Source: CAINEC01 sp046303115 (lineage in GTDB: Bacteria; Bacteroidota; Bacteroidia; AKYH767-A; OLB10). From it: a stretch of DNA of 64,000 nt. The notes beneath the pieces were generated by a model, which saw only the letters and a list, made by a program, of their open reading frames with translations, ran no database searches and had not been told where the DNA came from. The stretch lies in contig JBKCGZ010000026.1 in the NCBI GenBank assembly GCA_046303115.1, positions 7,932 to 71,931 on the forward strand. The letters are read 5' to 3'. The position numbers and the translations under genes are program-made. Positions 51,679-62,451 of this stretch are shown here, in pieces (position 1 is the stretch's first letter; the number at the start of each line of letters is the position of its first letter).

Positions 51679-52449
51679 TTAACGTTGTGCTTGTAAAAAT
51701 GAAACTAAATAGTAGAGTGAACTGATGATCAACAATGTTTTTATCCACAATTTTTGATTATAGGTGGAGAGTGGATAATAGAAGTTGAGTAAAAGTAAAA
51801 TCAGGTTAATGATTAATGCTGGCGTAAAGTTACTTACAATATTGTCGGGAACCACTACTTTATTCTGAATTGTTCTAATTTCTTTCATCGAATGCAAAAT
51901 TGGCGTTTCACCTATCATAATCAGATTATTCGTCTCTAAACCTTCAATTTCAGTATCACTCATAATTTCAATTTTACGCTGATCTGTTTGTATGGTATAA
52001 TAGAGTTGATCGTCGGTAGTAACGTTGGTTTTGATGATTTTCTCGACGCTAATTTTTGTTCCTATAAATTGGTCGGTTAACAAAAAGAGGGTAATCAGCA
52101 ATAGAACATAAGAAGCATTTTTGCCCCAATAAATCTCGTGTATTGACTTGTTTTTCTCTTCTTCCTCTAGTTTTTGCTTCCATTCCTGATAACGCATACG
52201 TGCCTGAGCTCTGGCTTTCTCTCGTAAAATAGCTTCGTAATCAATAGCAGGTTGCTGATAATTATGTCTTCCTTCTCGAAAGTCGATAATACGATGATAA
52301 GCCTCTGTAATTTTTCGGAATTGATCGGCTGCATCAGGACTATCATTTACATCTGGATGGAATTCTTTGGCTTTCAGACGATAGGCTTTTTTTATCTCTG
52401 CCATCGAAGCGGATGAACTAATTCCTAATGTTTGAAAATCGTTGAGCAT
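51679..52449 (-). CDS. J-domain membrane protein
   Basis: Protein with an N-terminal DnaJ-type domain (about 1-62) that would stimulate a DnaK-type chaperone; the essential HPD is in KEFHPDVND. An arginine/lysine- and glutamate-rich helix follows (about 80-112). One hydrophobic helix lies near residues 118-138 (YVLLLITLFLLTDQFIG), and two more near the C-terminus (about 207-225 and 233-250). It lacks the Gly/Phe-rich and zinc-finger regions of full DnaJ, so it is a membrane-anchored co-chaperone rather than DnaJ itself. Length 256. The RNA helicase follows. Confidence 0.88.
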   Translation of the reverse strand: MLNDFQTLGISSSASMAEIKKAYRLKAKEFHPDVNDSPDAADQFRKITEAYHRIIDFREGRHNYQQPAIDYEAILREKARAQARMRYQEWKQKLEEEEKNKSIHEIYWGKNASYVLLLITLFLLTDQFIGTKISVEKIIKTNVTTDDQLYYTIQTDQRKIEIMSDTEIEGLETNNLIMIGETPILHSMKEIRTIQNKVVVPDNIVSNFTPALIINLILLLLNFYYPLSTYNQKLWIKTLLIISSLYYLVSFLQAQR

Positions 52450-52498
52450 AGCCGTAATTTGACAAAATACCTTTTATCAAAGATGTTGTCTTTATTGG

Positions 52499-52506
52499 TA
52501 CTTTTG
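52499..52506 (+). promoter_or_regulatory. -7 element TACTTTTG before the acyltransferase gene
   Basis: Exact TAnnTTTG 15 bases before the ATG at 52522, in the divergent gap with the J-domain gene. Confidence 0.45.
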
Positions 52507-52521
52507 CAAAAGTAAACGAAT

Positions 52522-53421
52522 ATGAATATCCTGAATTATCTCCTCTACTATTTTATCATTTTACCAATTGCATGCCTTCCTTTTAGGGTGCTTTATTTTT
52601 TGTCGGATGTGTTGTTTTTAGTGTTTTTTCATCTTGCGGGATATCGTAAGAAGGTGGTGTTGCGAAATATTGCCAATTCATTTCCTGAATTATCGAAAGA
52701 AGAGCATAATCGCATCGCATCAAAATTTTATCGTCACTTCTGCGATGTAATGGTGGAGACATTCAAGTCTTTCGCAATTACCAAAGAAGAATTGTTAAAA
52801 CGAAATAAACTGACCAATCCTGAATTAATCAATCAGTATTTTGAAAAGGGACAAAGCGTGATTTTAGCTGGAGGTCATTATAATAATTGGGAGTGGGTGG
52901 CAACTGGAATGGATTATCAGGTGAAGCATCAGGTGATTGCAATCTATAAGGCCTTATCGAACAAATTCTTCGATGAGAAAGTGTTGAAGTCGAGAAGTAA
53001 TTTCGGTTTGCAAATGATCAGTACTAAGCGCGTGGCAGAGGTATTTGATAATAACAAAAACGATTTGACCGCAACAATCTTCGCTATTGATCAAAGTCCA
53101 TCGAATCCTCGTAAAGCCTATTGGATGCAGTTTTTAAATCAAGAAACTGCTTGCTTTTATGGCACAGAGAAATATGCGCGTCAGTATAATATGCCTGTGT
53201 TGTTTGGTTCTGTGAAAAAAGTATCCCGTGGGCATTATGAGTATAGTTTTTCGGTTGTAACTGAAAATCCCGCATCCGAAGAAAAAGGATTTATAACGAA
53301 AAAGACTAATTTGATTTTAGAAAACGATATCTTGCAAGCTCCTGAATTTTGGTTGTGGACGCATAAACGATGGAAGCATCAACGTCCCGAAGGAATTCAG
53401 ATGGAAACAGTATTCGAATAA
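52522..53421 (+). CDS. LpxL/HtrB-family lipid A acyltransferase
   Basis: Membrane-bound acyltransferase that adds secondary acyl chains to lipid A or acts on related lipids. The N-terminal hydrophobic helix (about 5-25) and the following RVLYFLSDVLFLVFFHLAGYRKKVVLRNIANSFPE match the family start. The catalytic H-x4-E/D appears as GGHYNNWEW (His and Glu five residues apart), and later KALSNKFFDEKVLKSRSNFGLQMI and FAIDQSPSNPRKAYWMQFLNQETACFYGTEKYARQ are typical. Length 299 is normal. It is followed after six bases by an alpha/beta-hydrolase gene, so the two form an operon. Confidence 0.9.
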   Translation: MNILNYLLYYFIILPIACLPFRVLYFLSDVLFLVFFHLAGYRKKVVLRNIANSFPELSKEEHNRIASKFYRHFCDVMVETFKSFAITKEELLKRNKLTNPELINQYFEKGQSVILAGGHYNNWEWVATGMDYQVKHQVIAIYKALSNKFFDEKVLKSRSNFGLQMISTKRVAEVFDNNKNDLTATIFAIDQSPSNPRKAYWMQFLNQETACFYGTEKYARQYNMPVLFGSVKKVSRGHYEYSFSVVTENPASEEKGFITKKTNLILENDILQAPEFWLWTHKRWKHQRPEGIQMETVFE

Positions 53422-53427
53422 AAAATA

Positions 53428-54216
53428 ATGCTACACTTTAAGAAGTTTGATTTAAATGAAAATACCGATTGGGTCGTGTTTGTACATGGCGCAGGTGGTA
53501 GTTCTTCTATTTGGCATAAACAGCTTAAAGCATTCAGCGAAAAGTTTAATGTGTTGATTGTTGATTTACGCGGACACGGAAAATCAAAGCATGTAAAGTT
53601 TAAGCTGGATAAGAAATACACTTTCGAAAAAGTAAGTAAGGATGTGCTTGAAGTGTTAGATCATTTAAAGATTCAGAAAGCACATTTCGTTGGAATATCG
53701 CTCGGTACACTAATCATCCGAATGATAGGAGAGATGCAACCAGAACGCATCAAAACATTGATTATGGGTGGTGCTATAACCCGACTGAATATCCGTTCTC
53801 GATTTTTGGTATGGTTCGGTAATCGAATGAAATCGATTGTGCCGTATATCTGGCTTTATTCGTTCTTCGCTTGGATCATCATGCCTCGTAAGCGTCATGC
53901 AGAATCACGAAAGTTTTTTATCAGCGAGGCAAGAAAGTTATATCAAAAAGAATTTTTACGTTGGTATAAATTAACAGCAGAGTTAAATCCACTGTTACGA
54001 TTTATTCGAGAGAAAGAAACGGGTTTGCCAATTTTATATGTGATGGGTTCCGAAGATTATATGTTCTTAGAGCCTGTTAAACGAATGGTGACCATGCATA
54101 AAAATTCCTTCTTAGAAATTTTAGATAACTGCGGTCACGTAGTGAATATGGATCAGTCGGATGCTTTTAATAGAGTCGCTATTGATTTTATTAATCGCGA
54201 CGGACAGGTTGCTTAA
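53428..54216 (+). CDS. Alpha/beta-fold hydrolase
   Basis: Cytoplasmic hydrolase of the alpha/beta superfamily. The oxyanion region is VVFVHGAGGSSSIWHKQL; the strand DLRGHGKSKH follows. The nucleophile elbow is GISLG, with Ser in FVGISLGTLI, the acidic residue in YVMGSEDYMFL, and the catalytic His in NCGHVVNMDQ. Lid residues about 120-200 are rich in Arg, Lys and Tyr (RKRHAESRKFFISEARKLYQKEFLRWY), a possible membrane-associating surface. Length 262 is normal. Translationally close to the acyltransferase gene; a lipid-related substrate is inference. The last 26 bases overlap the convergent lycopene cyclase gene. Confidence 0.88.
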   Translation: MLHFKKFDLNENTDWVVFVHGAGGSSSIWHKQLKAFSEKFNVLIVDLRGHGKSKHVKFKLDKKYTFEKVSKDVLEVLDHLKIQKAHFVGISLGTLIIRMIGEMQPERIKTLIMGGAITRLNIRSRFLVWFGNRMKSIVPYIWLYSFFAWIIMPRKRHAESRKFFISEARKLYQKEFLRWYKLTAELNPLLRFIREKETGLPILYVMGSEDYMFLEPVKRMVTMHKNSFLEILDNCGHVVNMDQSDAFNRVAIDFINRDGQVA

Positions 54217-55351
54217 GCAATTCACCAATCGCTGCTTTCATAAATACCATCGTTGGAAATACACGAAGAATTTTTAAATCTTCCAACATCGAAGTTTCTT
54301 CACTTAAAAATTTCAATGGTAAATAAGCAGGAAGCTTTCTGAACATACAATTGAATAAATAAAAAGCCGGAACTTTTTTCTCTCGCAATACTCTCAAAAA
54401 TACATCATCATAAAATTGAAATCTACCTTTGCTCTTCGGATTGTAATTACTCAAGGTCGGATGTTTTTTCAAGTGAGCAATTAACTGTTTCGACTCTTCT
54501 TGTATAAAGTGAAAAGTAAATCCAGTTGATGCTTTACTCGCGCCGCCATTAGTGCCGATATTGAAAACATGCGGATTGATTTTCTTGATGAATGGCTGAT
54601 TGTACATCGGAATAACACCAAATTCTTCTTCTGTAACTTTGAATGGGTGGTATTTTAATTTTTCGTCGATGTAATTGTTTAACTCCGTTTCGTATTCTTC
54701 TTTCTCCAATAAATTTTCCGAAAAAACAGTAAACTCCATTAAGGCTTTTGTTTTACTAACGGGTAGGATATACATAAACCGACATTCATTATGTTGGTCG
54801 ATGGTAAAGTCCATTAAAGTAGCAACACCTTCTTCAAAATAAGGTTGTTCTGTTTCTATAAACTTACCTTTGAAATGCTGTAAAAAATAATGATATCGCG
54901 ATTCGTCTTTGTTTAAAAACTGAATGGAACTATTGAAAATAATATTTCCAGTATATCTTCCATCTAGAGTAATAACTTTATTGTTTTCAAAATTCAAAAT
55001 CATGTCTTGCACAAAATGAATATGGCTATTTTGTGAAATAATTTGATTGCAATATTGATAAAACCCTTGTGAGCGAATCATTTTATACTTGTAAGGCTGC
55101 GGATTTAATTTTGCATCATAACCCGGAGAAGCAAAGCGGATTTTATCCCACGTTTTTACAACGCATGATTCAAACAAACCTTCTTTCTCTTCCCAAAAAC
55201 ACCACGTGCGATCGTTATGCTCTTTTTTGTCTTTATCAATCACCAACACTTTTTTATCTCGCAAAAGTCCTTCTTGTTGCATACGCACCAACAAACTAAG
55301 CGCAGCTGCGCCACCTCCTGCAAAAATGTAATCGTAGTGATTGTCCGACAT
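54191..55351 (-). CDS. crtY: Lycopene cyclase (CrtY family)
   Basis: FAD-containing enzyme that closes the rings of lycopene to make beta-carotene, the base of yellow-orange pigments common in Bacteroidota. The FAD site is FAGGGAAALSLLVRM near the N-terminus, followed by the strongly conserved NDRTWCFWEE of CrtY-type cyclases. RFMYILPVSKTKALMEFTVFS and FNIGTNGGASKASTGFTFHFI are further hallmarks. Length 386 is normal. No other carotenoid gene (crtE, B, I, Z) is in the window, so the cyclase is separated from its pathway. It lies 9 bases after the inorganic pyrophosphatase gene and may be transcribed with it. Confidence 0.93.
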   Translation of the reverse strand: MSDNHYDYIFAGGGAAALSLLVRMQQEGLLRDKKVLVIDKDKKEHNDRTWCFWEEKEGLFESCVVKTWDKIRFASPGYDAKLNPQPYKYKMIRSQGFYQYCNQIISQNSHIHFVQDMILNFENNKVITLDGRYTGNIIFNSSIQFLNKDESRYHYFLQHFKGKFIETEQPYFEEGVATLMDFTIDQHNECRFMYILPVSKTKALMEFTVFSENLLEKEEYETELNNYIDEKLKYHPFKVTEEEFGVIPMYNQPFIKKINPHVFNIGTNGGASKASTGFTFHFIQEESKQLIAHLKKHPTLSNYNPKSKGRFQFYDDVFLRVLREKKVPAFYLFNCMFRKLPAYLPLKFLSEETSMLEDLKILRVFPTMVFMKAAIGELLKQPVRRD

Positions 55352-55360
55352 GCTTAATTA

Positions 55361-55885
55361 TTAAAATGTATCCTTATAAAGTTGAATCGCATCATTGATA
55401 ATACCTAATGCTTTTTCTTTATTTAGAAATTCTTCTACTACAACTTTCTTCTTCTCTAAAAGTTTATAATCTTCAAAAAATCTTCTGATTTCAATAGTAG
55501 TATGAGGAGGTAGTTCAGAAATATCGTTAATGTAGTTGACTGATTCATCATGAAGTGCAACTGCAATAATCTTATCATCCATCTCGCCTTGATCCACCAT
55601 GCGCATTACACCGATTACTTTCGCTTCTACGAGACATAAATGAGGGAGCTCAAGTGAAGTAATGACAAGAATATCCAACGGGTCCTTATCATCGGCATAG
55701 GTCTTTGGAATAAATCCATAATTAGCAGGGTAGTGCACAGCAGAAAATAAAGCGCGATCTAATTTGATCAATCCACTTTCTTTATCGATTTCATATTTTC
55801 CTTTACTTCCCTTCGGGATTTCAATAATCGCTTTTACAATTTCAGGAGCTTTATCTCCAAAGTGTACATCGTGCCAAGGATTCAT
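55361..55885 (-). CDS. ppa: Inorganic pyrophosphatase
   Basis: Cytoplasmic Family I soluble pyrophosphatase that pulls biosynthetic reactions by hydrolysing pyrophosphate. Conserved pieces are the N-terminal [20 protein letters not shown], then [21 protein letters not shown], which carries the metal-binding aspartates, then [20 protein letters not shown] and the C-terminal [18 protein letters not shown]. Length 174 is normal. It lies 9 bases upstream of the lycopene cyclase gene in the same direction. Pyrophosphate is released in carotenoid synthesis, but co-transcription may be chance. Confidence 0.96.
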   Translation of the reverse strand: MNPWHDVHFGDKAPEIVKAIIEIPKGSKGKYEIDKESGLIKLDRALFSAVHYPANYGFIPKTYADDKDPLDILVITSLELPHLCLVEAKVIGVMRMVDQGEMDDKIIAVALHDESVNYINDISELPPHTTIEIRRFFEDYKLLEKKKVVVEEFLNKEKALGIINDAIQLYKDTF

Positions 55886-55919
55886 AAAAAATAATTTTAG
55901 TAAATATAGTAATTAAAAA

Positions 55920-55944
55920 ACCCAGACGTTTATTGGGTCTGGGT
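55920..55944 (-). terminator. Terminator of the ABC-F gene
   Basis: Arms ACCCAGAC (55920-55927) and GTCTGGGT (55937-55944), eight pairs with a nine-base loop; on the minus strand six T follow. It lies just past the stop at 55952. Confidence 0.85.
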
Positions 55945-55951
55945 GATAAGT

Positions 55952-57589
<1,638 letters not shown>

Positions 57590-57601
57590 TTATTTGGGCT
57601 G

Positions 57602-57609
57602 CAAAGATA
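57602..57609 (-). promoter_or_regulatory. -7 element TATCTTTG of the ABC-F gene
   Basis: Exact TAnnTTTG on the minus strand 18 bases before the ATG at 57583. A minus-strand TTTG lies 23 bases upstream (57633-57636). Confidence 0.45.
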
Positions 57610-57651
57610 CGACTTTCAGCCCTCAAAAACTACAAAGTCAGCATTAATTCC

Positions 57652-58206
57652 TCAAGCAGTAAGCGTTGCCTCTCCCTTTTGCCATCCGCAAGGGGTTAAC
57701 TCATCTGTTTGTAGTGCGTCTAATACACGAATAACTTCATTTACATTACGGCCAACCGATAAATCATATACAGAAACCCAACGGATAATTCCCTGAGGAT
57801 CGATGATGAAAGTGGCGCGGTACGCAATTTTTTCGTGTGCTTCTAATATTCCTAATTCTTCTGCAAGCGATTTAGAAGTATCAGCAATCATCGGAAAGGA
57901 AATATCATTTAAATCGGCATTGTTTAGTCTCCATGCTAAATGGACAAATTCAGAGTCGGTGGATGCTCCTAATAACACCGTATTGCGGTTTTTAAATTCA
58001 TCAATATGTTTATCAAATTCGATAATTTCTGTCGGACAAATAAAGGTGAAGTCCTTGGGCCACCAGAATAAAACAGTCCATTTGCCAGACTCAAATAACT
58101 GATCAGTATTGATATCGAAAAATTCTTTGTCTTTTTCAATCGAAACAACGGCTCTCTTATTAAATGTTGGAAATTTAGAACCTACGGATAAAATTTTATT
58201 GCTCAT
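57652..58206 (-). CDS. Peroxiredoxin (AhpC/Tsa family)
   Basis: Cytoplasmic thiol peroxidase that reduces hydrogen peroxide and organic peroxides. The peroxidatic Cys57 is in FTFICPTEI, with the thioredoxin-fold start VLFWWPKDF and a conserved Arg in AYRATFIIDPQGIIRWV. A second cysteine, Cys173 in ELTPCGWQKGE, sits at the position of the resolving Cys of AhpC-type 2-Cys enzymes. Length 184 is normal. No reductase gene (ahpF) is next to it; a thioredoxin-type donor is likely. The gene stands between the ABC-F gene and a divergent small cytochrome gene. Confidence 0.92.
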   Translation of the reverse strand: MSNKILSVGSKFPTFNKRAVVSIEKDKEFFDINTDQLFESGKWTVLFWWPKDFTFICPTEIIEFDKHIDEFKNRNTVLLGASTDSEFVHLAWRLNNADLNDISFPMIADTSKSLAEELGILEAHEKIAYRATFIIDPQGIIRWVSVYDLSVGRNVNEVIRVLDALQTDELTPCGWQKGEATLTA

Positions 58207-58381
58207 AATTGTGTGGTTTAAAGTACGAAGATAGGATTATGTACTAACTCGCATAAATGAGATGAATCATATGGCTGGAATATTTTCATCACTTTTCGTT
58301 GTTCATATGAATTCGAAAACAAAGTAAAATAGCGCTGAAATAATTAACGATATCTGTTTATATTAGCAAAAAATCATTGAT

Positions 58382-58690
58382 ATGAGAATTAATTTGAAAT
58401 ATTCATTTGCGATCGTTTTGGTGATTGTGGTGGTAGCATGTAGTCCTAAAGTTAAAACGACTACTACCACTCCAGCACCTGTAACAGATCCAATCATGCT
58501 TGCTAAAATTACCGAGGGTAAATCGTTGTATGAAACCAATTGTAATAAATGTCATGAGTTACATAATCCAGGTAAGTACAACGAGCAACAGTGGACGAAA
58601 TACTTAGATTGGATGGCGCCGAAAGCAAAAATTTCGGATGATCAAAAGGCAAGTATTTTCGCTTATTTATCAAATAACGCTAAGCACTAA
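58382..58690 (+). CDS. Small cytochrome c lipoprotein
   Basis: A 102-residue membrane-anchored monoheme cytochrome. The signal peptide ends in a lipobox VVVACSP, with the lipidated Cys near residue 20, then a Thr/Pro-rich linker. The heme site is CNKCH in YETNCNKCHELHNPGKY, and a Met later in YLDWMAPKAKI could be the second heme ligand. The C-terminal helix ASIFAYLSNNA closes the fold. Probably carries electrons at the periplasmic side of the membrane. It lies 11 bases before the Hsp15-like gene in the same direction. Confidence 0.88.
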   Translation: MRINLKYSFAIVLVIVVVACSPKVKTTTTTPAPVTDPIMLAKITEGKSLYETNCNKCHELHNPGKYNEQQWTKYLDWMAPKAKISDDQKASIFAYLSNNAKH

Positions 58691-58701
58691 AATAATTCAT
58701 C

Positions 58702-59085
58702 ATGACGGAGAAAGTCCGCATAGATAAATGGCTTTGGGCGGTACGCTTGTTTAAAACAAGAAGCTTATCAGCCGAAGCTTGTGAAAAGGGCAAAGTGAAA
58801 ATTACTGAGCAAACAGTAAAGGCATCGCGCACGATAAAGATTGGTGATGTGATTGTTTTACACCGCGGACCCTGGCAGCAAACAGTGAAAGTGGTGAATG
58901 TAATTGAAAGACGGATAGGGGCAGCGTTAGTAAAAGAGTATATGGAAGATATCACAACACAAGGAGAATTAGAGAAATTTAGATTGTATCAGTTAGCACA
59001 ATCTTCTTTTCATTTCAAAGGTGGTGAAGGTCGTCCAACAAAAAAAGAACGTCGCGACCTAGACGATTATACAATGGATTGGTAA
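58702..59085 (+). CDS. hslR: Hsp15-like S4-domain RNA-binding protein
   Basis: Small cytoplasmic RNA-binding protein of the S4 family (HslR/Hsp15), which recognises stalled 50S subunits with nascent chains. The S4 domain is at the N-terminus (VRIDKWLWAVRLFKTRSLSAEACEKGKVKI, then KIGDVIVLHRG). The C-terminal region is basic (GGEGRPTKKERRDLDDYTMDW), as in the family. Length 127 is normal. It is between the small cytochrome and the DUF4153 gene, with 11 and 10 bases of spacing, so a three-gene transcript is likely. Confidence 0.9.
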   Translation: MTEKVRIDKWLWAVRLFKTRSLSAEACEKGKVKITEQTVKASRTIKIGDVIVLHRGPWQQTVKVVNVIERRIGAALVKEYMEDITTQGELEKFRLYQLAQSSFHFKGGEGRPTKKERRDLDDYTMDW

Positions 59086-59095
59086 AAATAAAATT

Positions 59096-60925
59096 ATGAA
59101 GTTTCAATCAATTGAACTTATTATTCATCAGGCGGCAAAAGCATTTCGTCGCTTCCCAATTGCATTAATCTGCGCTATTCTTGCAGCAGCATTGGCGATT
59201 CATCTTGTTGACGATAGTGCAGACTTTAAGGAGAATATTCCGATGTATTATATCCTTCAAACGATGTGGTTGGGTATGATTTCATTTGTAGGTTTATCGG
59301 TGTTTACGCAACGATACACCATGCGTACTTCTACGGTTATCTTGCTTAACGTTGCAGTTGTTGCCTTGATGGTTTATTTCTTTTATGCACAACCGGAATC
59401 GTACACGGTTAAGTCAGTATCCCGATTTATTATTTTAGTTATCGGAGCGCACCTTGGAGTTTCATTCGCACCTTTCCTTGTCAATACCGAAGTGAATGGA
59501 TTTTGGCAATACAATAAATCACTCTTTCTGCGATTTTTAACTTCAGCCATTTATTCAGCTGTTTTTTATATTGGATTATCTATCGCATTACTTGCAATTA
59601 AAGAACTCTTCAATATCGATTTTGGAGACAAGGTGTATATCTATTTGTTCATTACTGTTGCTATTGTTATGAATACCTGGTTTTTTATTGCTGGCATTCC
59701 ATCGCGAATCATTGCGTTAGAGCAGGTGAGAGAATATCCTAAAGGACTTCGAATTTTTACGCAGTATGTATTGCTGCCATTAGTTGTAATTTATTTAATC
59801 ATTTTATATTTCTACGAAGCGAAAATTTTATTTACACTGGTATGGCCTCGTGGTATCGTTTCATATCTGATTATTGGATTTTCTACGCTGGGAATATTAG
59901 CGTTATTGCTCGTATGGCCATTGCGTGATGATGCAGAACATACGTGGATACGTACATTCACCAAACGATTTTTTCTGGCTATATTTCCATTGATTGTATT
60001 GCTGATTATGGCCATCGGTCGCCGTGTAATGGAATACGGTGTAACCGAAAACAGATACTTCTTGATTGTGCTTTCGCTATGGCTTTTTATTGTTGCACTC
60101 TACTTTTTATTTAGCCGCAGAAAGAATATTAAGTTTGTTCCATTGAGTTTATTTTTTGCTGCCTTACTTTCAGGATTTGGTCCTTGGAATGCTTTTGAAG
60201 TAAGTTCTTTAAGTCAGCATTCACGACTGGAAAAGTTCTTTCAGAAGAACAATATGATGGTGAATGGTAAAGCAACAAAATCGAAAAAAACGATTACCAA
60301 AGCAGATCAAAAAGAAATTGCTTCCATCGTTGAATACATGATTGATGTGCATGGTGTAGAGAGTATTCAGGATTTATTTACCCAGGATTTAGCAAATGTT
60401 ACGAAGGAGGGTAGAAATGAGTATGTCAACAAAACAGATCGTGTTTTAGCTTTATTAGCAATAGACTCAGGAGTTGCATATGCAAGTATTGATATTGATG
60501 CCGCAATTCAGAATTATGAATATTCCTGTAACCGTCGTGATGGAAAAATAATTTCAGGTTATGATTATTATCTTCCTTTAGGTATTTATCCAAATAATAA
60601 TTCATATGATGATAAAGGTTTTGTTGATGCAATTCCTTTTGAAGTAAACTACGATAAAAAATTATTTGCGATTATTATTAAAATCAATGTAGGAAATACC
60701 GATACCATTTTATTAGATAATACTTTTAGTAAACTTAAAACGGAATACGGACAAAGTAATTCAGATGTTGATCCTGCTCTTATGAATATAAATTATGCTG
60801 GAGCAAATTATGATTATCATATTGAGATAGATGGTTTAAATGTCAATACGGAAACAGACAGTAAAGAGACTACCTTATCATCTCTTCGAGGTTCGATTCT
60901 TGTGAAAAAGAAATCAGCTCAGTAA
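59096..60925 (+). CDS. DUF4153-family membrane protein
   Basis: A 609-residue integral membrane protein of unknown function. The N-terminal half (about 20-370) has roughly ten to twelve hydrophobic helices, beginning FRRFPIALICAILAAALAIHLV. The conserved FTQYVLLPLVVIYLIILYFYEAKIL segment and the later RFFLAIFPLIVLLIMAIGRRVMEYGVTENRYF match DUF4153 proteins. The C-terminal 230 residues are soluble and include a repeated-looking Asp/Asn-rich stretch (LGIYPNNNSYDDKGF), likely outside the membrane. The last 12 bases overlap the convergent ZIP gene. Confidence 0.85.
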   Translation: MKFQSIELIIHQAAKAFRRFPIALICAILAAALAIHLVDDSADFKENIPMYYILQTMWLGMISFVGLSVFTQRYTMRTSTVILLNVAVVALMVYFFYAQPESYTVKSVSRFIILVIGAHLGVSFAPFLVNTEVNGFWQYNKSLFLRFLTSAIYSAVFYIGLSIALLAIKELFNIDFGDKVYIYLFITVAIVMNTWFFIAGIPSRIIALEQVREYPKGLRIFTQYVLLPLVVIYLIILYFYEAKILFTLVWPRGIVSYLIIGFSTLGILALLLVWPLRDDAEHTWIRTFTKRFFLAIFPLIVLLIMAIGRRVMEYGVTENRYFLIVLSLWLFIVALYFLFSRRKNIKFVPLSLFFAALLSGFGPWNAFEVSSLSQHSRLEKFFQKNNMMVNGKATKSKKTITKADQKEIASIVEYMIDVHGVESIQDLFTQDLANVTKEGRNEYVNKTDRVLALLAIDSGVAYASIDIDAAIQNYEYSCNRRDGKIISGYDYYLPLGIYPNNNSYDDKGFVDAIPFEVNYDKKLFAIIIKINVGNTDTILLDNTFSKLKTEYGQSNSDVDPALMNINYAGANYDYHIEIDGLNVNTETDSKETTLSSLRGSILVKKKSAQ

Positions 60926-61621
60926 AACACCTGCTAATCCACCAATAACAATCACAATCATTTTCATCAGATTGAATCGGTGATTTGAACTTGATTCGAA
61001 TAAAATCGTAGTGGATATATGTAAGAATATCCCAATAACAATCGCCATAATTTTAGGAGCTAGTGCTGTTAAAACGGGAACCATTCCTGCACCCAATAGA
61101 AATGATGTAGAAGCTCCAAGAGGACCCATCAATCCGAAGAGCGCTAAAAACAAAAAGGCATTATTGCGTTTAACACCTGACTGTACTAGCATACTCACAA
61201 ATGCAAATGCAACAGGGATATGATGCATCGCAATTCCGATAAGTAAATTATTGTTGCCATCATTTTCAGACGATAAAGGCATTGCTTCTAAAAAACTATG
61301 CAGACATAAACTTAGCATCATCGCTAAAGGAAAATGATGTTGATGATCGTGTACATGTACGTGTCCATGCTCAATCCCTTCCGAAAAGAACTCTAAAACA
61401 ATCTGCAAGAAGAATCCAATCATAATCCAAATTCCAATTTTGAAATCGGCTTGCTGATATACTTCCGGCATTAAATGTAAAACAGTAATTGAAAATAAAA
61501 AGGCTCCCGAAAAGGATAGCGTTAACTTTAAAAAATGCTGCGGCGTTTTCTTCAAAAGAAAAAACAAACCGCCACCGGCCAATACACTTAAAAATAAAAC
61601 GAGCGAATTTTGAGCTAACAT
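60914..61621 (-). CDS. ZIP-family metal transporter
   Basis: Inner-membrane transporter of the ZIP family, importing zinc or related divalent metals. It has about eight hydrophobic helices in 235 residues. The histidine-rich loop EHGHVHVHDHQHHFP between helices 3 and 4 is typical of ZIP proteins. The conserved metal-pathway helices are present as LCLHSFLEAMPL and AMHHIPVAFAFVSM. The C-terminus is a short helix ending LAGVLLS. It lies one base after the stop of the methyltransferase gene, so the two are co-transcribed. Confidence 0.92.
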   Translation of the reverse strand: MLAQNSLVLFLSVLAGGGLFFLLKKTPQHFLKLTLSFSGAFLFSITVLHLMPEVYQQADFKIGIWIMIGFFLQIVLEFFSEGIEHGHVHVHDHQHHFPLAMMLSLCLHSFLEAMPLSSENDGNNNLLIGIAMHHIPVAFAFVSMLVQSGVKRNNAFLFLALFGLMGPLGASTSFLLGAGMVPVLTALAPKIMAIVIGIFLHISTTILFESSSNHRFNLMKMIVIVIGGLAGVLLS

Positions 61622-61622
61622 T

Positions 61623-62363
61623 TTAAATACTTTCAGCGAGTAAAATTAATCTTTTTGATTGATGTTCATCAAAGGCACCACCATTATAATCGCCTGAAAC
61701 AGATAACAGTTTAAATCCTGCCTTCTCAAAGTAGCGTTTAAAATCAGCTAATTGAAGCGCATTTACCTCCTCACAAAACGAATAGTTATTCCCTTCATGC
61801 GTAAATTTTATTTGTTTGTAAATCCGGTTGTTCTCAAGATATTTATGAATGAAAAAATCAATTCCATTTAAGCTGATGGTTTCTTCAACAGGTAATAGTT
61901 TAATAGCTGGAATGACATTCAGAAAATCAATAATTACTTTACCACCTTTTTTTAAACTTTGTTTAATAGCCTTCAAGGTCTGCTCATTACCTTCATCATC
62001 AAAATATCCGAAACTTGTAAAAAGGTTAAAGATATAGTCGAATTTACCAGGTAAATAAACATCACGCATATCATGCACATCAAAATGCAGATGATCATTT
62101 TCAAACGATTTACAATGGGCAATATTCGCTGGAGAAAGGTCGAGACCAGTAACAATATTTCCAGCTTTTTCCAATAAAACAGAATGTCTTCCCTTCCCAC
62201 AACAAAGGTCCATAACCACCGATCCCTTTGTCACGCCAGCAAAATCAAGTAGATGTTCTACGGCTTCTTCCGCTTCTTCATGATTTCGGTGCTGATATAG
62301 AATATGGTAAAAAGGGGAATCAAACCACGTCGAATACCATTCACCACCTACCTTGTTTTCCAT
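61623..62363 (-). CDS. Class I SAM-dependent methyltransferase
   Basis: Cytoplasmic methyltransferase with a Rossmann fold. The ATG at 62363 (MENKVGGEWYSTWF) is chosen over one at 62426 because it precedes the conserved N-terminal WYSTWFDSPFYHILYQHRNHEEAE. Motif I is VVMDLCCGKGRHSVLLEKAG (SAM glycine loop, with Cys-Cys-Gly). Motif II is VTGLDLSPANI, followed by HFDVHDMRDVYLPGKFDYIFNLFTSFGYFD, and the post-I region KGGKVIIDFLNVI. Length 246 is normal. The substrate is unknown; it is co-transcribed with the ZIP transporter. Confidence 0.88.
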   Translation of the reverse strand: MENKVGGEWYSTWFDSPFYHILYQHRNHEEAEEAVEHLLDFAGVTKGSVVMDLCCGKGRHSVLLEKAGNIVTGLDLSPANIAHCKSFENDHLHFDVHDMRDVYLPGKFDYIFNLFTSFGYFDDEGNEQTLKAIKQSLKKGGKVIIDFLNVIPAIKLLPVEETISLNGIDFFIHKYLENNRIYKQIKFTHEGNNYSFCEEVNALQLADFKRYFEKAGFKLLSVSGDYNGGAFDEHQSKRLILLAESI

Positions 62364-62451
62364 ATTTATTAATCTTAGGACAAAATTGATTTTTTTATTG
62401 CTGTAAAACAAGTCATTTATAAACAATGCCCTTTTATTTATACTTAATTTT

